This document shows, one piece after another, positions 33,367 to 42,196 of a stretch of 44,534 bases of DNA (position 1 is the first letter of the stretch; each line of letters starts with the position of its first letter). Source of the DNA: Thermodesulfovibrionales bacterium (GTDB lineage Bacteria; Nitrospirota; Thermodesulfovibrionia; Thermodesulfovibrionales; SM23-35); NCBI GenBank assembly GCA_020062205.1, contig JAGUWT010000248.1, forward strand, positions 1 through 44,534, written 5' to 3'. The position numbers and the translations under genes are program-made. The notes beneath the pieces are model-generated. The model had not been told where the DNA came from and did not search any database. It saw only the letters and a list, made by a program, of their open reading frames with translations.

Positions 33367-33920
33367 TCTTTTTTCTTAGCCAAGTATGCCCATATGTAAG
33401 AAACATGCACTCCTGGCTCACCAACCACCGGATGATAGCCCATAGGTATTGTACTCCAGCTGTGATCGCTTATTTGCCATACTCCATCTACAGAAGAACC
33501 GTTACACCAAACACCTCTGCCAACTTGAATTCCTTTTCGAGGGCCACCTTTTAAGATATAGAAAAAAACCTCCTCAAAACCTAATTCAGGGTTAAGCTCA
33601 AATAGATGGGGTAGACTTGACCAAGTTCCCTCTCCACGGTGTTTAGTAATCCCTAATCTCAAAAAGGGAGAAGGGCCATTAGGTTTTAGATAGTGATAAA
33701 CATCTCTTTGTATATTACCTTCTCCGACAACAATATGGTGAGATTCATTATTATCAGTAACAGTTGTTGCACCTTTCACCGAACAGATAACTTTGGCTAT
33801 GTCTCCCTCATGGATATGGACTTCTGCCCTTTCAAGTTTGGTTTCGAAAATTAAGATGTCGTTTTCACCACTAACTTTTAATGTGTCGAGTCTATTTTCA
33901 TTGTTCCACGGATATGACAT
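33351..33920 (-). CDS. IolB/KduI-like cupin isomerase
   Basis: A 189-residue protein. The second half carries the IolB signature: GITKHRGEGTWSSLPHLFE, PELGFEEVFFYILKGGP and IPMGYHPVVGEPGVHVSYIW. These are metal-binding cupin motifs. IolB isomerises 5-deoxy-glucuronate in inositol breakdown, but no other iol gene is present and the protein is shorter than typical IolB (about 270). A role isomerising a sugar acid or keto-sugar of this pathway is more likely (inference). The ATG at 33920 has GGAGGG upstream; the longer 213-codon reading does not. It overlaps the ATP-grasp gene by 23 nt. Confidence 0.82.
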   Translation of the reverse strand: MSYPWNNENRLDTLKVSGENDILIFETKLERAEVHIHEGDIAKVICSVKGATTVTDNNESHHIVVGEGNIQRDVYHYLKPNGPSPFLRLGITKHRGEGTWSSLPHLFELNPELGFEEVFFYILKGGPRKGIQVGRGVWCNGSSVDGVWQISDHSWSTIPMGYHPVVGEPGVHVSYIWAYLAKKKEWEKI

Positions 33921-35100
33921 ATTTTCCCTCCAATAAATTATTAAGTGCATTTTGAATCGATTGTTCCCTCTGAAAGTCGGAACCAAGTGCAAACTTTCTG
34001 CCTATACAATCTTTTGCTCCAGGGATAATTTGTGCAAGAACCGATGCAAACAAATTTTGGTTCTTATATTCAAAGTGGTTATGCCACAAATCTATATCCA
34101 ATTTTTTACCCAAAGATAAATTAATTACTCCGCCTATAAAATCCGCGCCCCTTGCGGGTGTACTTCCGGAACTATCCCATCCGCCGGACAACCTTGGTGT
34201 TATCTCGAGGATATAGGGACCTTTAGGAGTAAGCATAATATCTGCCTTAAGAATATGTCCTCCTTTTTCCTTATTCATTCCAATTGCTAATCCCGTCCGA
34301 TAAACTATGTCAAAAATTTCTTTTTTTGTATTATATGAATGAATCGCTGGATTAATATGTCCTAATTCTACTCCCCAGACAATATCTGAATAAATACTGG
34401 TGTTTAAACTATCAAAAAAAAGAAAATCTTTACGAAACAGCCTATCGACCCAGTTTAACCAGTACATTTTTCCGTTGTACCAGACTGTTTCTATAGATTG
34501 CTCTGCAATCTCATTTTCCACTGGATGTAAGGTTTCTTCAACAATAACCTGTCCGGTAGTGCCTGCTGATACTGCCCTCTCAAACACTTCATGGTTTAAT
34601 TCATCTATATCCTTTATTACAGAAAATCCTCTACTTCCTGAATTATTTGTTGATTTAAGAACAGCCTGGCCTCCGAGTCCTTGTATAAAAATCCTCGCTT
34701 CATCCAAGCTGCCAACATTTCTGAATTTTGGCTGTGGTATCCCTGAGTCTGATAATGTTTTTCTGCTTATATGCTTATACCGGCAGGCATGAGAAATCTT
34801 TGGACTAATAGTATGCAATTTTAATAATTTTCCTACATGGGCAACCGTCTCATGGCAATCTGCTGCAGCAGTGAAGACAGCCTTGATCTGATATTTCTTC
34901 TGGAGCCTCTCCACTGCCTTAATATTTCCCTTTATGTCAAATGTATCCATTTTAATCAGCTCATCGGCATATTTAGCGCAGGTGCAGTTTGGATTCATAT
35001 CGGTTATAATTAATTTATAACCCAGTTCAATAATTTTTCTTGCAGATATCTCCTGCATATCCCCACCTGCAAAAAGCCATATTGCCTTATCTTTTCTCAT
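33898..35100 (-). CDS. ATP-grasp ligase (carbamoyl-phosphate-synthase-like)
   Basis: A 400-residue ATP-grasp protein. An N-terminal pre-ATP-grasp domain (WLFAGGDMQEISARKIIELG) is followed by the ATP-binding part: RKTLSDSGIPQPKF, QAVLKSTNNSGSRGFSVI, TGQVIVEETL, KADIMLTPKGPYILEITPRL and SGGWDSSGSTP. The Asp/Glu-Asn metal-binding region is seen as ILEITPR. Such ligases join a carboxylate to an amine or thiol through an acyl-phosphate. In this operon it may attach an amino acid or other acid to an amino sugar (inference). It overlaps both neighbours (14 and 23 nt), so expression is tightly coupled. Confidence 0.88.
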   Translation of the reverse strand: MRKDKAIWLFAGGDMQEISARKIIELGYKLIITDMNPNCTCAKYADELIKMDTFDIKGNIKAVERLQKKYQIKAVFTAAADCHETVAHVGKLLKLHTISPKISHACRYKHISRKTLSDSGIPQPKFRNVGSLDEARIFIQGLGGQAVLKSTNNSGSRGFSVIKDIDELNHEVFERAVSAGTTGQVIVEETLHPVENEIAEQSIETVWYNGKMYWLNWVDRLFRKDFLFFDSLNTSIYSDIVWGVELGHINPAIHSYNTKKEIFDIVYRTGLAIGMNKEKGGHILKADIMLTPKGPYILEITPRLSGGWDSSGSTPARGADFIGGVINLSLGKKLDIDLWHNHFEYKNQNLFASVLAQIIPGAKDCIGRKFALGSDFQREQSIQNALNNLLEGKYVISVEQ

Positions 35101-36028
35101 GCCGCTTTGACCTCTGCTCAGTTAGACCCTTTTTTTGTGCAAACATAACTATCTCACGCCCTATATTTTTACTCGCAAGGAATTGATATAACTCTCTCTT
35201 TAAACTATTAAGTCCGCCTCGCACAAGGTTTATCTCCAACTGTTTCCTTTTTGCATGACAGCCTCTCCCCAGCGAGTCATTTCCAATATAGTTATTTCCC
35301 ATTAATAGAAAAATATCTATCGGAAACATGGCTGACTGATGAACAACCTTGAAACCAACCTTATGAAGAAGACTTTCAAGGGAATCAAAGGTAAAATAGT
35401 TTATATGGTGGGGCGGTGCAAGCCAGTATGGTTGAAAACCGAGTTTTTCCCTCAAAACTCTCTGAAATGGATTGTAGTCGTTAGGCACAACAACACAAAT
35501 AATGCCGTCTTCATCTAAAAGGTCATATGCAGTCCTGCAAAGGCCTATCGGGTCAGGTATGTGTTCTAAAACCTCTGACATATGAATAACATCGAACCTT
35601 TCTCCCTTTTTCTCAGGCTCTATATCATTCAGAAAACAATTCAATACTTCTAATCCCTGTCCTCTTGCAAACTCTGCTGCCTGTCTTGAAGGTTCTATCC
35701 CAAGTCCTTTCCATCTCCTTTCTATCCCCCTTTTAAGAAAAAAACCTGGACCACAGCCAATGTCAAGTATCTTACGTCTGTTCTCTGGAAGGTTCTGCTC
35801 GAAGAAATCGTAGCGGTCGTCATAAACAACATTCCACCAATCTATATCCTCTAATTGTCTTTCGATAAACAGTGGCTTTTCAGTAGTGTAATATTCTTCC
35901 TTATATACCTTGTCCAATTCTTCTTGTGTAGGTATGGGATTTATGTGAATAAAACCGCAATTATTGCAGTCTATGACTTCATATCCGTTTATCGTATCGA
36001 TGACCGTACCTTTGTGCATATTTATCAC
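35087..36028 (-). CDS. SAM-dependent methyltransferase (Methyltransf_23 type)
   Basis: A 313-residue protein with a short N-terminal Cys pair (IDCNNCGFIHINPIPTQEEL). The SAM domain has ILDIGCGPGFFLKRGI, WKGLGIEPSRQAAEFA, FDVIHMSEVLEHIPDP and LLDEDGIICVVVPN. HHINYFTFDSLESLLHKVGF is the typical lid and closing motif. It is related in design to 32476-33366. The listed start is GTG at 36028; an ATG at 36019 with AAGTGA before it is equally likely. It lies 21 bp after the PseG-like gene. Confidence 0.87.
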   Translation of the reverse strand: MINMHKGTVIDTINGYEVIDCNNCGFIHINPIPTQEELDKVYKEEYYTTEKPLFIERQLEDIDWWNVVYDDRYDFFEQNLPENRRKILDIGCGPGFFLKRGIERRWKGLGIEPSRQAAEFARGQGLEVLNCFLNDIEPEKKGERFDVIHMSEVLEHIPDPIGLCRTAYDLLDEDGIICVVVPNDYNPFQRVLREKLGFQPYWLAPPHHINYFTFDSLESLLHKVGFKVVHQSAMFPIDIFLLMGNNYIGNDSLGRGCHAKRKQLEINLVRGGLNSLKRELYQFLASKNIGREIVMFAQKKGLTEQRSKRHEKR

Positions 36029-36049
36029 TTATTTCTATATCGTCAATTT

Positions 36050-37081
36050 TTATAAACTCTTTACTAAGAGCTTTTCTACAACTGCTGCAATCCTTTCCGC
36101 TCCTTTGCCGTCTACAATCATCCTTCCTTTTTGGGACATGTTACCCCACAGCCTGGAGTCTTTTAAGAGCATCTCCAGTGCCTGCCTAATAGCAGCATCC
36201 GACACATCCTCGTAATAGCCCAGCGGCAAAGAAATACCGAGTTTCCTAAATGCCTCCGTATCCATTTCGTCGGTCCTATAATTTGCAATAATAATTGAAG
36301 GCACCCCTAAACAGGCAAGCTCGTAGATGGTTGTGCCGAGGGCTGTTATGGCAATGTGAGATTCAGCCATTAATGCAGACAGGTCATCTTTGTCCCTGAT
36401 AAATTCTACATTATTGTAATATTGCTCTTCTATCTTATTTAAAACGGGATCAGGTAAAAAGGCAGGGCCTATAACAACTTTAATGTTTATAGACTCATGT
36501 GACTTCAGTAAAGATGAAACAACCCTACAGGTAAGATGATTCGGGTCACTCCCACCCATTGAAACCAACACCTGATAAGGAGGATGTATCCTTTGATATT
36601 TGGTTCTCTCTCTCGTCTTGATAAATGATTCTGCTATTGGGACATAATCTGCACCGGCAAAGACTTTACCGTTGAATCCTTTCCAGTCTAAATTATTGTC
36701 AAAAATGGCTGTGGGATATATTACAGCATCTGCTACCAGTCTGGCGTCTGTGACATTGTCCATTAAAATTAACTTACAACCTTTCGCTTTTAGGGATCTT
36801 ATTAGCTCGGCAACCGGTTTTTTCGTATCTATCAAAATAAGACTACTATTTTTGAGAGCAGTATTCACCACCTTGTTTTCAGAATCAGAAAAGGAAGAGA
36901 CCTTATAATAAAAACCTTCTTGCTTTATCCAGTTAATCGCTGTTGGGTCATCATTAATAAAAAAAAGAATATCTATCCCTTTTTTTTGTAACTCCTGTGC
37001 AATAACAAGACACCGACGAATATGTCCGAGACCAATTCTTTTACCACCTGCCGCCCAGATGACTATGGTTTTATTCCTCAT
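36050..37081 (-). CDS. PseG/SpsG-like nucleotide-sugar hydrolase or GT-B transferase
   Basis: A 343-residue GT-B-fold protein. Its N-terminus IGLGHIRRCLVIAQEL is the PseG signature with the conserved His of G-x-G-H-x-x-R. Further blocks are KLILMDNVTDARL, QVLVSMGGSDPNHLT, FIRDKDDLSALMAESHIAI and TALGTTIYELACLGVPSI. PseG removes UDP from UDP-2,4-diacetamido-2,4,6-trideoxy-altropyranose, releasing the sugar that the NeuB-family synthase condenses with PEP. The neighbouring PseB-, PseC- and NeuB-like genes support this. SpsG proteins of other pathways share the fold, so the substrate is not certain. Confidence 0.85.
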   Translation of the reverse strand: MRNKTIVIWAAGGKRIGLGHIRRCLVIAQELQKKGIDILFFINDDPTAINWIKQEGFYYKVSSFSDSENKVVNTALKNSSLILIDTKKPVAELIRSLKAKGCKLILMDNVTDARLVADAVIYPTAIFDNNLDWKGFNGKVFAGADYVPIAESFIKTRERTKYQRIHPPYQVLVSMGGSDPNHLTCRVVSSLLKSHESINIKVVIGPAFLPDPVLNKIEEQYYNNVEFIRDKDDLSALMAESHIAITALGTTIYELACLGVPSIIIANYRTDEMDTEAFRKLGISLPLGYYEDVSDAAIRQALEMLLKDSRLWGNMSQKGRMIVDGKGAERIAAVVEKLLVKSL

Positions 37082-37114
37082 AACTCATCACATATCACTT
37101 ATTACCAAATATTT

Positions 37115-38056
37115 TTAAGGTATTGACCAATATGAGGGATTAAGAAGGATTTCATCATGCATTGCAAAATTCATAGCCATACTTAATTTCTCATCATTGA
37201 GTGGCCCTTCCAATGCAGCATGGATTGCGGTGTCAAGTTCATGCTTATTACTCACACCCAAAAGAACGGTATGAATAAACTCAGAGGAAAGGCAAAAACG
37301 AAGCGCCAAAAGAGGAAGGGAATCCCATGAAATATCATACGTATTGATTATTTTCTCCGACATTTGGCGAAGTTCCATAAGTTCGTTAGGGAGCCAACGA
37401 GCCCTTTCTGTTAAAACACCTTTCAGCAATGCTGAACGGTTGATAATTCCAATATTAGATAACTGTCCCAGAGGAAAAACATTCCGTGCCATACGCTGGT
37501 CAAGCAAATTGTATGCTACTTGAATCACATCAAAACAGCCGAGTTTTATTGCAGTCATGGCAGACTCTTCACCATAAACAGAAACCCCAAGGAATCGGAC
37601 CTTTCCGCATTGTCTGGCATTGAGCAGCGCTTCTGTTATATCACCCTGATTCATGACTTCAGTTGTTGCATTATGAATCTGGACAATATCAAGAACATCT
37701 CTGCGCAAAGCTTGTAAACTGTTTTCCATAGATGAGTAAATTAATTTTTTTAGATCGGTAGCTTGTGTGTGTTTATCGGCGGAAAAAGGGATTGAAACTT
37801 TTGTTGCGATATAACAGTCTGAACGCGAACTAATCGCAAGCCCGATGAGTTCTTCACTATTGCCGTAACCGGGTGCGGTGTCAAACAAGTTAATACCACT
37901 ATCCGCAGCATATTGAAGGAGATGAATTGCTTCATTTTTTGCTGGCCGCGTTGATCCTTCAGGCTTTTGAATTCCATAGTCAATACCCAGCTCTACTGTG
38001 CCAAGTGATATGCAGGAAACTTTCAGCCCGGTCCTGCCCAACAGGCGGTAATCCAT
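37115..38056 (-). CDS. Aldo/keto reductase
   Basis: A 313-residue AKR barrel with the full catalytic tetrad: Asp and Tyr in LFDTAPGYGNSEELIG, Lys in YIATKVSIP and His in LDIVQIHNAT. The start MDYRLLGRTGLKVSCISLG is typical. It reduces a carbonyl with NADPH. It is 1 bp downstream of the class III aminotransferase and is presumably its pathway partner, acting on a sugar aldehyde or ketone (inference). Confidence 0.92.
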   Translation of the reverse strand: MDYRLLGRTGLKVSCISLGTVELGIDYGIQKPEGSTRPAKNEAIHLLQYAADSGINLFDTAPGYGNSEELIGLAISSRSDCYIATKVSIPFSADKHTQATDLKKLIYSSMENSLQALRRDVLDIVQIHNATTEVMNQGDITEALLNARQCGKVRFLGVSVYGEESAMTAIKLGCFDVIQVAYNLLDQRMARNVFPLGQLSNIGIINRSALLKGVLTERARWLPNELMELRQMSEKIINTYDISWDSLPLLALRFCLSSEFIHTVLLGVSNKHELDTAIHAALEGPLNDEKLSMAMNFAMHDEILLNPSYWSIP

Positions 38057-38057
38057 A

Positions 38058-39347
38058 CTATTTCCTTGCCCTGTAGACTGTTCCGATATTTTTCCCTTCC
38101 ATATATCTTTCTATATTTCCATCGACAAGAGCCTTTTTCAAGATCTTCAAAGCCTCATAAGAAGCATCCAGTGTTTTGTTGATATCCTCATCAGTGTGTG
38201 AAAAAGAGGGGTATATTGGCCCACCGAATAGTATGCCTCTCTTGACAGTTTCCTGAAGAAAAAGGCTTTTCATATCAAGAGATTCATTATCATTAAAATC
38301 TTTGAAGACAAGCCCTGAACGGGGAGGGTTGCCCGGGACCTCCATCTTCACTTCTGTTTCTTCAGCAATTTTTTGCAGACCTTTTCTGAGTTTTTCCCCC
38401 TGTCTCCAGATATATTCAATGACTCTTTTTTCTTTTATCTCCTTTATCGTTGCAACGGCTGCGGCCATAGATGTAGTTTCTCCAGCAAATGTCATTGAAA
38501 AGAAGATATCATTCAACTCCTTCATGAATTCTTTCTTACCAACAACAGCAGAGATGGAAAGGCCGTTTGCCATTCCTTTTCCAAAACACGCGAGATCCGG
38601 AATGATTCCATAATATTCCTGCGCACCACCGAGTGCATAGCGGAAGCCGGTACAAATTTCGTCAAGAATGAAAAGAGATCCATGTTTGTGTGCAATATCG
38701 ATAATACGCTGAAGAAAATTATCAACAGGTTCTATGCCGGGCTGTTCAATAATAACAGTTGCAATCTGGTCAGGGTATTCAGCGAAAATATTTTCCAGGG
38801 TCTCGGGTCTATTATATTCAAATGCATGTATCAGTTTTGCATTGCATTCGGGAATTCCTTTGTTGAGAGAAGTCGTAACAGCATACCAGTCATGACAGCC
38901 GTGGTAACCGCAGAACGCAATGTGTTCTCTTCCTGTATAAGCCCTGGCAATTCTCACAGCAGCCATAGTCGCATCAGCCCCATTTTTTCCGAATCTCACC
39001 ATCTCAGCACAGGGAATAATCTCAACAAGGAGTTCAGCAAGCTCTACTTCGAGGGGGTTCATCAGTGTAAAGGTAGTACCTTTTCTGATTTGCCTATATA
39101 CTGTCTCTACTATCGATGGATAATTGTAGCCAAGTATGATCGGACCGAGTGCCATGGGATAGTCAATATATTCATTGCCATCCACATCCCAAACATGACA
39201 ACCGAGTCCTCGTTCAAGATACTTGGGCGCGACACCATCTACAAACTGGTCTGGCCCTTTGCTCAATGTCTGGGTGCCGCGCGGGATAATCTCTTTTGCC
39301 CTTTTCCATAACTGCTCGGAATTATTCAAATTACGCCTTGATACCAT
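38058..39347 (-). CDS. Class III aminotransferase / glutamate-1-semialdehyde aminomutase-like
   Basis: A 429-residue fold-type I PLP enzyme. KAKEIIPRGTQTLSKGPDQF-like N-terminus (abridged), MVRFGKNGADATMAAVRIARA, AFCGYHGCHDWY, FILDEICTGFRYALGG for the PLP-binding Asp and CFGKGMANGLSISAVVG for the Schiff-base Lys all match the HemL group. No heme genes are near, and the place between SpsF and an aldo/keto reductase argues for a role in sugar biosynthesis, such as moving an amino group on a C5-C9 sugar. GAGGTG precedes the ATG. Confidence 0.9.
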   Translation of the reverse strand: MVSRRNLNNSEQLWKRAKEIIPRGTQTLSKGPDQFVDGVAPKYLERGLGCHVWDVDGNEYIDYPMALGPIILGYNYPSIVETVYRQIRKGTTFTLMNPLEVELAELLVEIIPCAEMVRFGKNGADATMAAVRIARAYTGREHIAFCGYHGCHDWYAVTTSLNKGIPECNAKLIHAFEYNRPETLENIFAEYPDQIATVIIEQPGIEPVDNFLQRIIDIAHKHGSLFILDEICTGFRYALGGAQEYYGIIPDLACFGKGMANGLSISAVVGKKEFMKELNDIFFSMTFAGETTSMAAAVATIKEIKEKRVIEYIWRQGEKLRKGLQKIAEETEVKMEVPGNPPRSGLVFKDFNDNESLDMKSLFLQETVKRGILFGGPIYPSFSHTDEDINKTLDASYEALKILKKALVDGNIERYMEGKNIGTVYRARK

Positions 39348-39380
39348 TCAGTCACCTCGTCAGTATTGTTTATGTCACAT

Positions 39381-40169
39381 TCATGTCTTCTTCTCACTCA
39401 CAAATCTTTCATCATCTTTAAGGGATTTCAGATAACCTTCGTTTCTGATAATGCCGACATTTATTTCCATCAGGCTTGGTTCCCTATCGAGAAGGTCAAG
39501 GATATCCTGTGTTAAGAAGATCTGCCCCGGTTTATGCAGACGATTGTATATTGCCTGGAGAAATAAAAGATCTGCTTCCTCATCCAATGTCCAGCGATGA
39601 TGGGAAAGGCCTTTAAATTTATCATAGCTGCCACTTTTATATTTTTCAGGGTGATTCTTCATGTGCGTAGCTCCGACATGCTCTCTATCAGAGGGCAGAG
39701 ACGTGTTCTTCCAAAGGTCTTCAAGAACCCAGAATGCAAACAATCCACAGTCAAGACCATCGGGGAATTCACCACCGAGGCCATAAATATCATAGCTTCC
39801 GGCAAAAAACCTTTCTATTACCTCATCGACGATGGTTGGGTCTATAACCGGACAATCAGCTGTTATTCTGACAATTGGATCTGCTCTGTATACTTTTGCT
39901 GTCTGGTAATAACGGTCAAGAACATCAGTTTCACTGCCTCGAAACCATTTGAAATCATTTTCCCGGCAGAATTTCTCGACAATATTATCTTCCGGGCTGA
40001 TCGTAGTTGCTATGACAATGTCATCCAATAGCTTTGAGTATTTTAGCCTGTCGATAACATGCCATAAGGCTGGTTTTCCAGCGAGAGGTTTAAGAATTTT
40101 TCCGGGCAGTCGGGTTGACCCTATGCGTGCCTGAACAATAGCGATTGTACCAGTTGTCACTTTTTCCAT
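39381..40169 (-). CDS. SpsF-type cytidylyltransferase (CMP-sugar activating)
   Basis: A 262-residue nucleotidyltransferase: IAIVQARIGSTRLPGKIL (CTP-binding loop), KPLAGKPALWHVIDRL, GSETDVLDRYY, IVRITADCPVIDP and the C-terminal HHRWTLDEEADL. These are the SpsF / acylneuraminate cytidylyltransferase signatures, with metal-binding Asp in ADCP. It would activate the acid made by the NeuB-family enzyme as a CMP-sugar for transfer to the glycan. It overlaps the synthase gene by 13 nt. Confidence 0.9.
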   Translation of the reverse strand: MEKVTTGTIAIVQARIGSTRLPGKILKPLAGKPALWHVIDRLKYSKLLDDIVIATTISPEDNIVEKFCRENDFKWFRGSETDVLDRYYQTAKVYRADPIVRITADCPVIDPTIVDEVIERFFAGSYDIYGLGGEFPDGLDCGLFAFWVLEDLWKNTSLPSDREHVGATHMKNHPEKYKSGSYDKFKGLSHHRWTLDEEADLLFLQAIYNRLHKPGQIFLTQDILDLLDREPSLMEINVGIIRNEGYLKSLKDDERFVSEKKT

Positions 40170-41035
40170 GATTCGCGGGTTTTTAGAAGAGGGCGGAGCC
40201 CATCGTCTGGATCAGCACGCCAGTCGCGGTCTTTCAGTTCACTTGGCACTGGCACTTTTTCGCCGGTTCCGTCTGAGTTGAATCCTGCCGTAATATGGTC
40301 AATGACAGACTTGATCTTGTCAGGAAGCCAACAGTGCCCTACATGGTATTCATCTCCCTTTCCTTCAAGGTCGAGATGGAACTCTATCATCTCGGCACCC
40401 CAGCGATGAACAGCCCGATAGAGAACTCCTGGATTGACGCTGTGGTCGGACCATCCAAAGTGCATGTTCATTTTGGACTGCAAATGGCTGAATGACTTCC
40501 TTAGTGTCTCAATTGCCGAAAGATTGCAATCAGAAACAGGTGTGGGATAACCGGAGACACAATGAAGGAGGGTTAATTCTTTACACCCAGCATTTAATAA
40601 AGTATCAACTGCATGTTTCACTTCATCCATAGTTGCCATGCCAGTTGAAAGAACTACTGGTTTGCCGGTCTTTGCGCATACTGACAGCAGATTATCCCAT
40701 AGCAGTTCATATGATGCGATTTTATAGAAATCGATATAAGGCAATAGTTCTTCAACAGCTCTCAGATAAAACGGAGTACAGGAAAATTGAATCTTTCTTT
40801 CAGCACAACGGGAAGCTATCTCCGGCAGAAATGATGCAGGCAACTCCCATTGTTTCCTTTTCATAAGTTCCGGGCTTTTTAAAAGAATCTCCGAAGCAAA
40901 GAGTTCTTCGATTTTAAAAAGCTGAAATTTCACAGCACCACAACCAATCTCTGCTGCGAAATCAATGAAAGAGAAACAACGGTCGATGTTCCGGTTGTGG
41001 TTGCTTGAAACCTCGGCGACAAAATAACAGCTCAC
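40157..41035 (-). CDS. NeuB/PseI-family nonulosonate synthase lacking a SAF domain
   Basis: About 292 residues, all NeuB TIM barrel: YFVAEVSSNHNRNIDRCFSF, GCGAVKFQLFK, FSCTPFYLRAVEEL, FYKIASYELLWDNLL, PVVLSTGMATMDEV, LLHCVSGYPTP and GWSDHSVNPGVLYRAV. The two metal-binding His positions correspond to the SDHS and EFHLDLEG sites. It condenses PEP with a hexose-derived substrate. The usual antifreeze-like (SAF) C-terminal domain of about 60 residues is absent; after the barrel only some 35 residues remain. The GTG at 41035 is chosen because AAGGAG lies 8 nt upstream; a TTG at 41071 is less likely. Confidence 0.88.
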   Translation of the reverse strand: MSCYFVAEVSSNHNRNIDRCFSFIDFAAEIGCGAVKFQLFKIEELFASEILLKSPELMKRKQWELPASFLPEIASRCAERKIQFSCTPFYLRAVEELLPYIDFYKIASYELLWDNLLSVCAKTGKPVVLSTGMATMDEVKHAVDTLLNAGCKELTLLHCVSGYPTPVSDCNLSAIETLRKSFSHLQSKMNMHFGWSDHSVNPGVLYRAVHRWGAEMIEFHLDLEGKGDEYHVGHCWLPDKIKSVIDHITAGFNSDGTGEKVPVPSELKDRDWRADPDDGLRPLLKTRESWKK

Positions 41036-41067
41036 TGTTTTATTCTCCTTATTTTTTGTGAGTGATT

Positions 41068-41295
41068 TCAAATGACTTTAAATGTCGCCTCCAAAGCCTG
41101 AATGACACTCCTAATTTCAGATGTCTTCATTATAGGATACATAGGTATACTTATCTCCCTTTGATAAAAATCCTCTCCCACAGAACATACACCTTTCTTG
41201 TATCCCATATCCTGATAATAAGGCTGAAAATAGACAGGAATATAATGGCACTGAACACCGAGACCCTTTTCTCTTAACTGAGAATTTTTTCTCAT
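41068..41295 (-). pseudogene. C-terminal fragment of a PseC-like aminotransferase
   Basis: Seventy-five codons match the last 75 residues of the enzyme at 42197-43408: QLREKGLGVQCHYIPVYFQ, PYYQDMGYKKGVC, EDFYQREISIPMYP. The catalytic Lys and PLP-binding regions are missing. Similarity is moderate, with many silent and some coding differences, so the fragment derives from a diverged homologue, not a recent copy. It stops just before the NeuB-family gene and may keep that gene's original upstream context. Confidence 0.85.
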
Positions 41296-41351
41296 ATTAT
41301 TATTCCCCTTTTTTACAAAAGCATATGGTATTTGCCAAAACCGAAAAAGTC

Positions 41352-41723
41352 TTATCTACCCTTTATAGGTAGTTCACGGACACGATGTCTTGTCTCTTCA
41401 ACGATAACAATAGATCCCTGTTTAAGCAAATTACTGGATTCCCCTATCACATATTCGAGGCGTTTTAAGACATAAGGTGGGTGGGTATTTCGAAGTCGGA
41501 AGACAATAACATTTACTAACTTTTCTCCAGAAAGGGCAACAATTTCTCCAAAATCTAAATCAAAGGTCAAGATAATTCGACTTTCAGAGACAGCCTTTTA
41601 AAAGATTTCTTCGTCCGAAAGGCGGTGCAATCCTTCTTCGCGAAGATGCATTACATCGTGCCCCTTTGTTCTAAGCCATTCAACAATTCTTGTGGCCACG
41701 CCCATATCTGCAAGAAATCTCAT
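41352..41723 (-). pseudogene. DUF5615 PIN-like toxin with in-frame stop
   Basis: From the ATG at 41723 the frame reads MRFLADMGVATRIVEWLRTK, GHDVMHLREEGLHRLSDEEIF, then TAA, then without frame change KAVSESRIILTFDLDFGEI to a stop at 41352. Both halves are the DUF5615 (Mut7-C/PIN-like) family, with acidic residues LADM and TFDLDFGE. A single nonsense change (probably GAA or similar to TAA) splits it at codon 42. Together with the frameshifted DUF433 gene upstream it is a dead toxin-antitoxin pair. Confidence 0.82.
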
Positions 41724-41732
41724 TTTGATTCG

Positions 41733-41949
41733 TTATACTGAATGGACTTCCTCTTGTACCAACCAAGCTGCATACTCCAATGCCTCCTTGATATCGTCAG
41801 GCTCAAGGTCGGGGTTAGTCGACAAGAATTTCCTCAACTGTGGCTCCATGAGCGATTTGTCCGACAATCACCGAGACAGGAATTCTCATACCCCTGATAC
41901 ATGCCCATCCACCCATAATCTGAGAATCAAATGTTATTCTACCAAACAT
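41733..41949 (-). pseudogene. DUF433 antitoxin with single-base frameshift
   Basis: Starting at ATG 41949 (GAGGGAG upstream): FGRITFDSQIMGGWACIRGM, RIPVSVIVGQIAHGATVEEI, LVD, then a premature TAA. Removing one base near 41815-41817 restores YPDLEPDDIKEALEYAAWL to the stop at 41733-41735. DUF433 proteins pair with DUF5615 toxins. The gap of 9 bp to the toxin fits an operon. Confidence 0.82.
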
Positions 41950-42196
41950 GTTTTTTTACTCCCTCTTATAAGCTCAGAAACTATTTCATTTTTCTTCAAA
42001 AACTTAATATATAGCAAGATACCTTGATATATGTCTGAATGCTATATCTATGCTTCCTTATATTATAATAAAATCTTCATAAATCATTATCAATCGTACA
42101 CACCTGGAAAATAGGTTCAATCAACTTGTCTCTTCAGCCTAAAACAAGCCATTCCCATAGTGGTATTATCTTACATTCGGTATCCATTACAGTTTC

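Noticed and set aside
33351..33920. True IolB of an inositol degradation pathway
   Set aside because: No other iol gene is present, the protein is shorter than IolB, and it overlaps operon genes of sugar biosynthesis on both sides.
38058..39347. HemL for heme biosynthesis
   Set aside because: The gene is embedded between SpsF-type and aldo/keto reductase genes with no heme genes nearby; a sugar aminotransferase role is more likely.
41352..41723. In-frame TAA in the DUF5615 gene as a recoding site
   Set aside because: No stem-loop or recoding signal is evident, and the partner antitoxin gene is frameshifted too, so ordinary decay is simpler.
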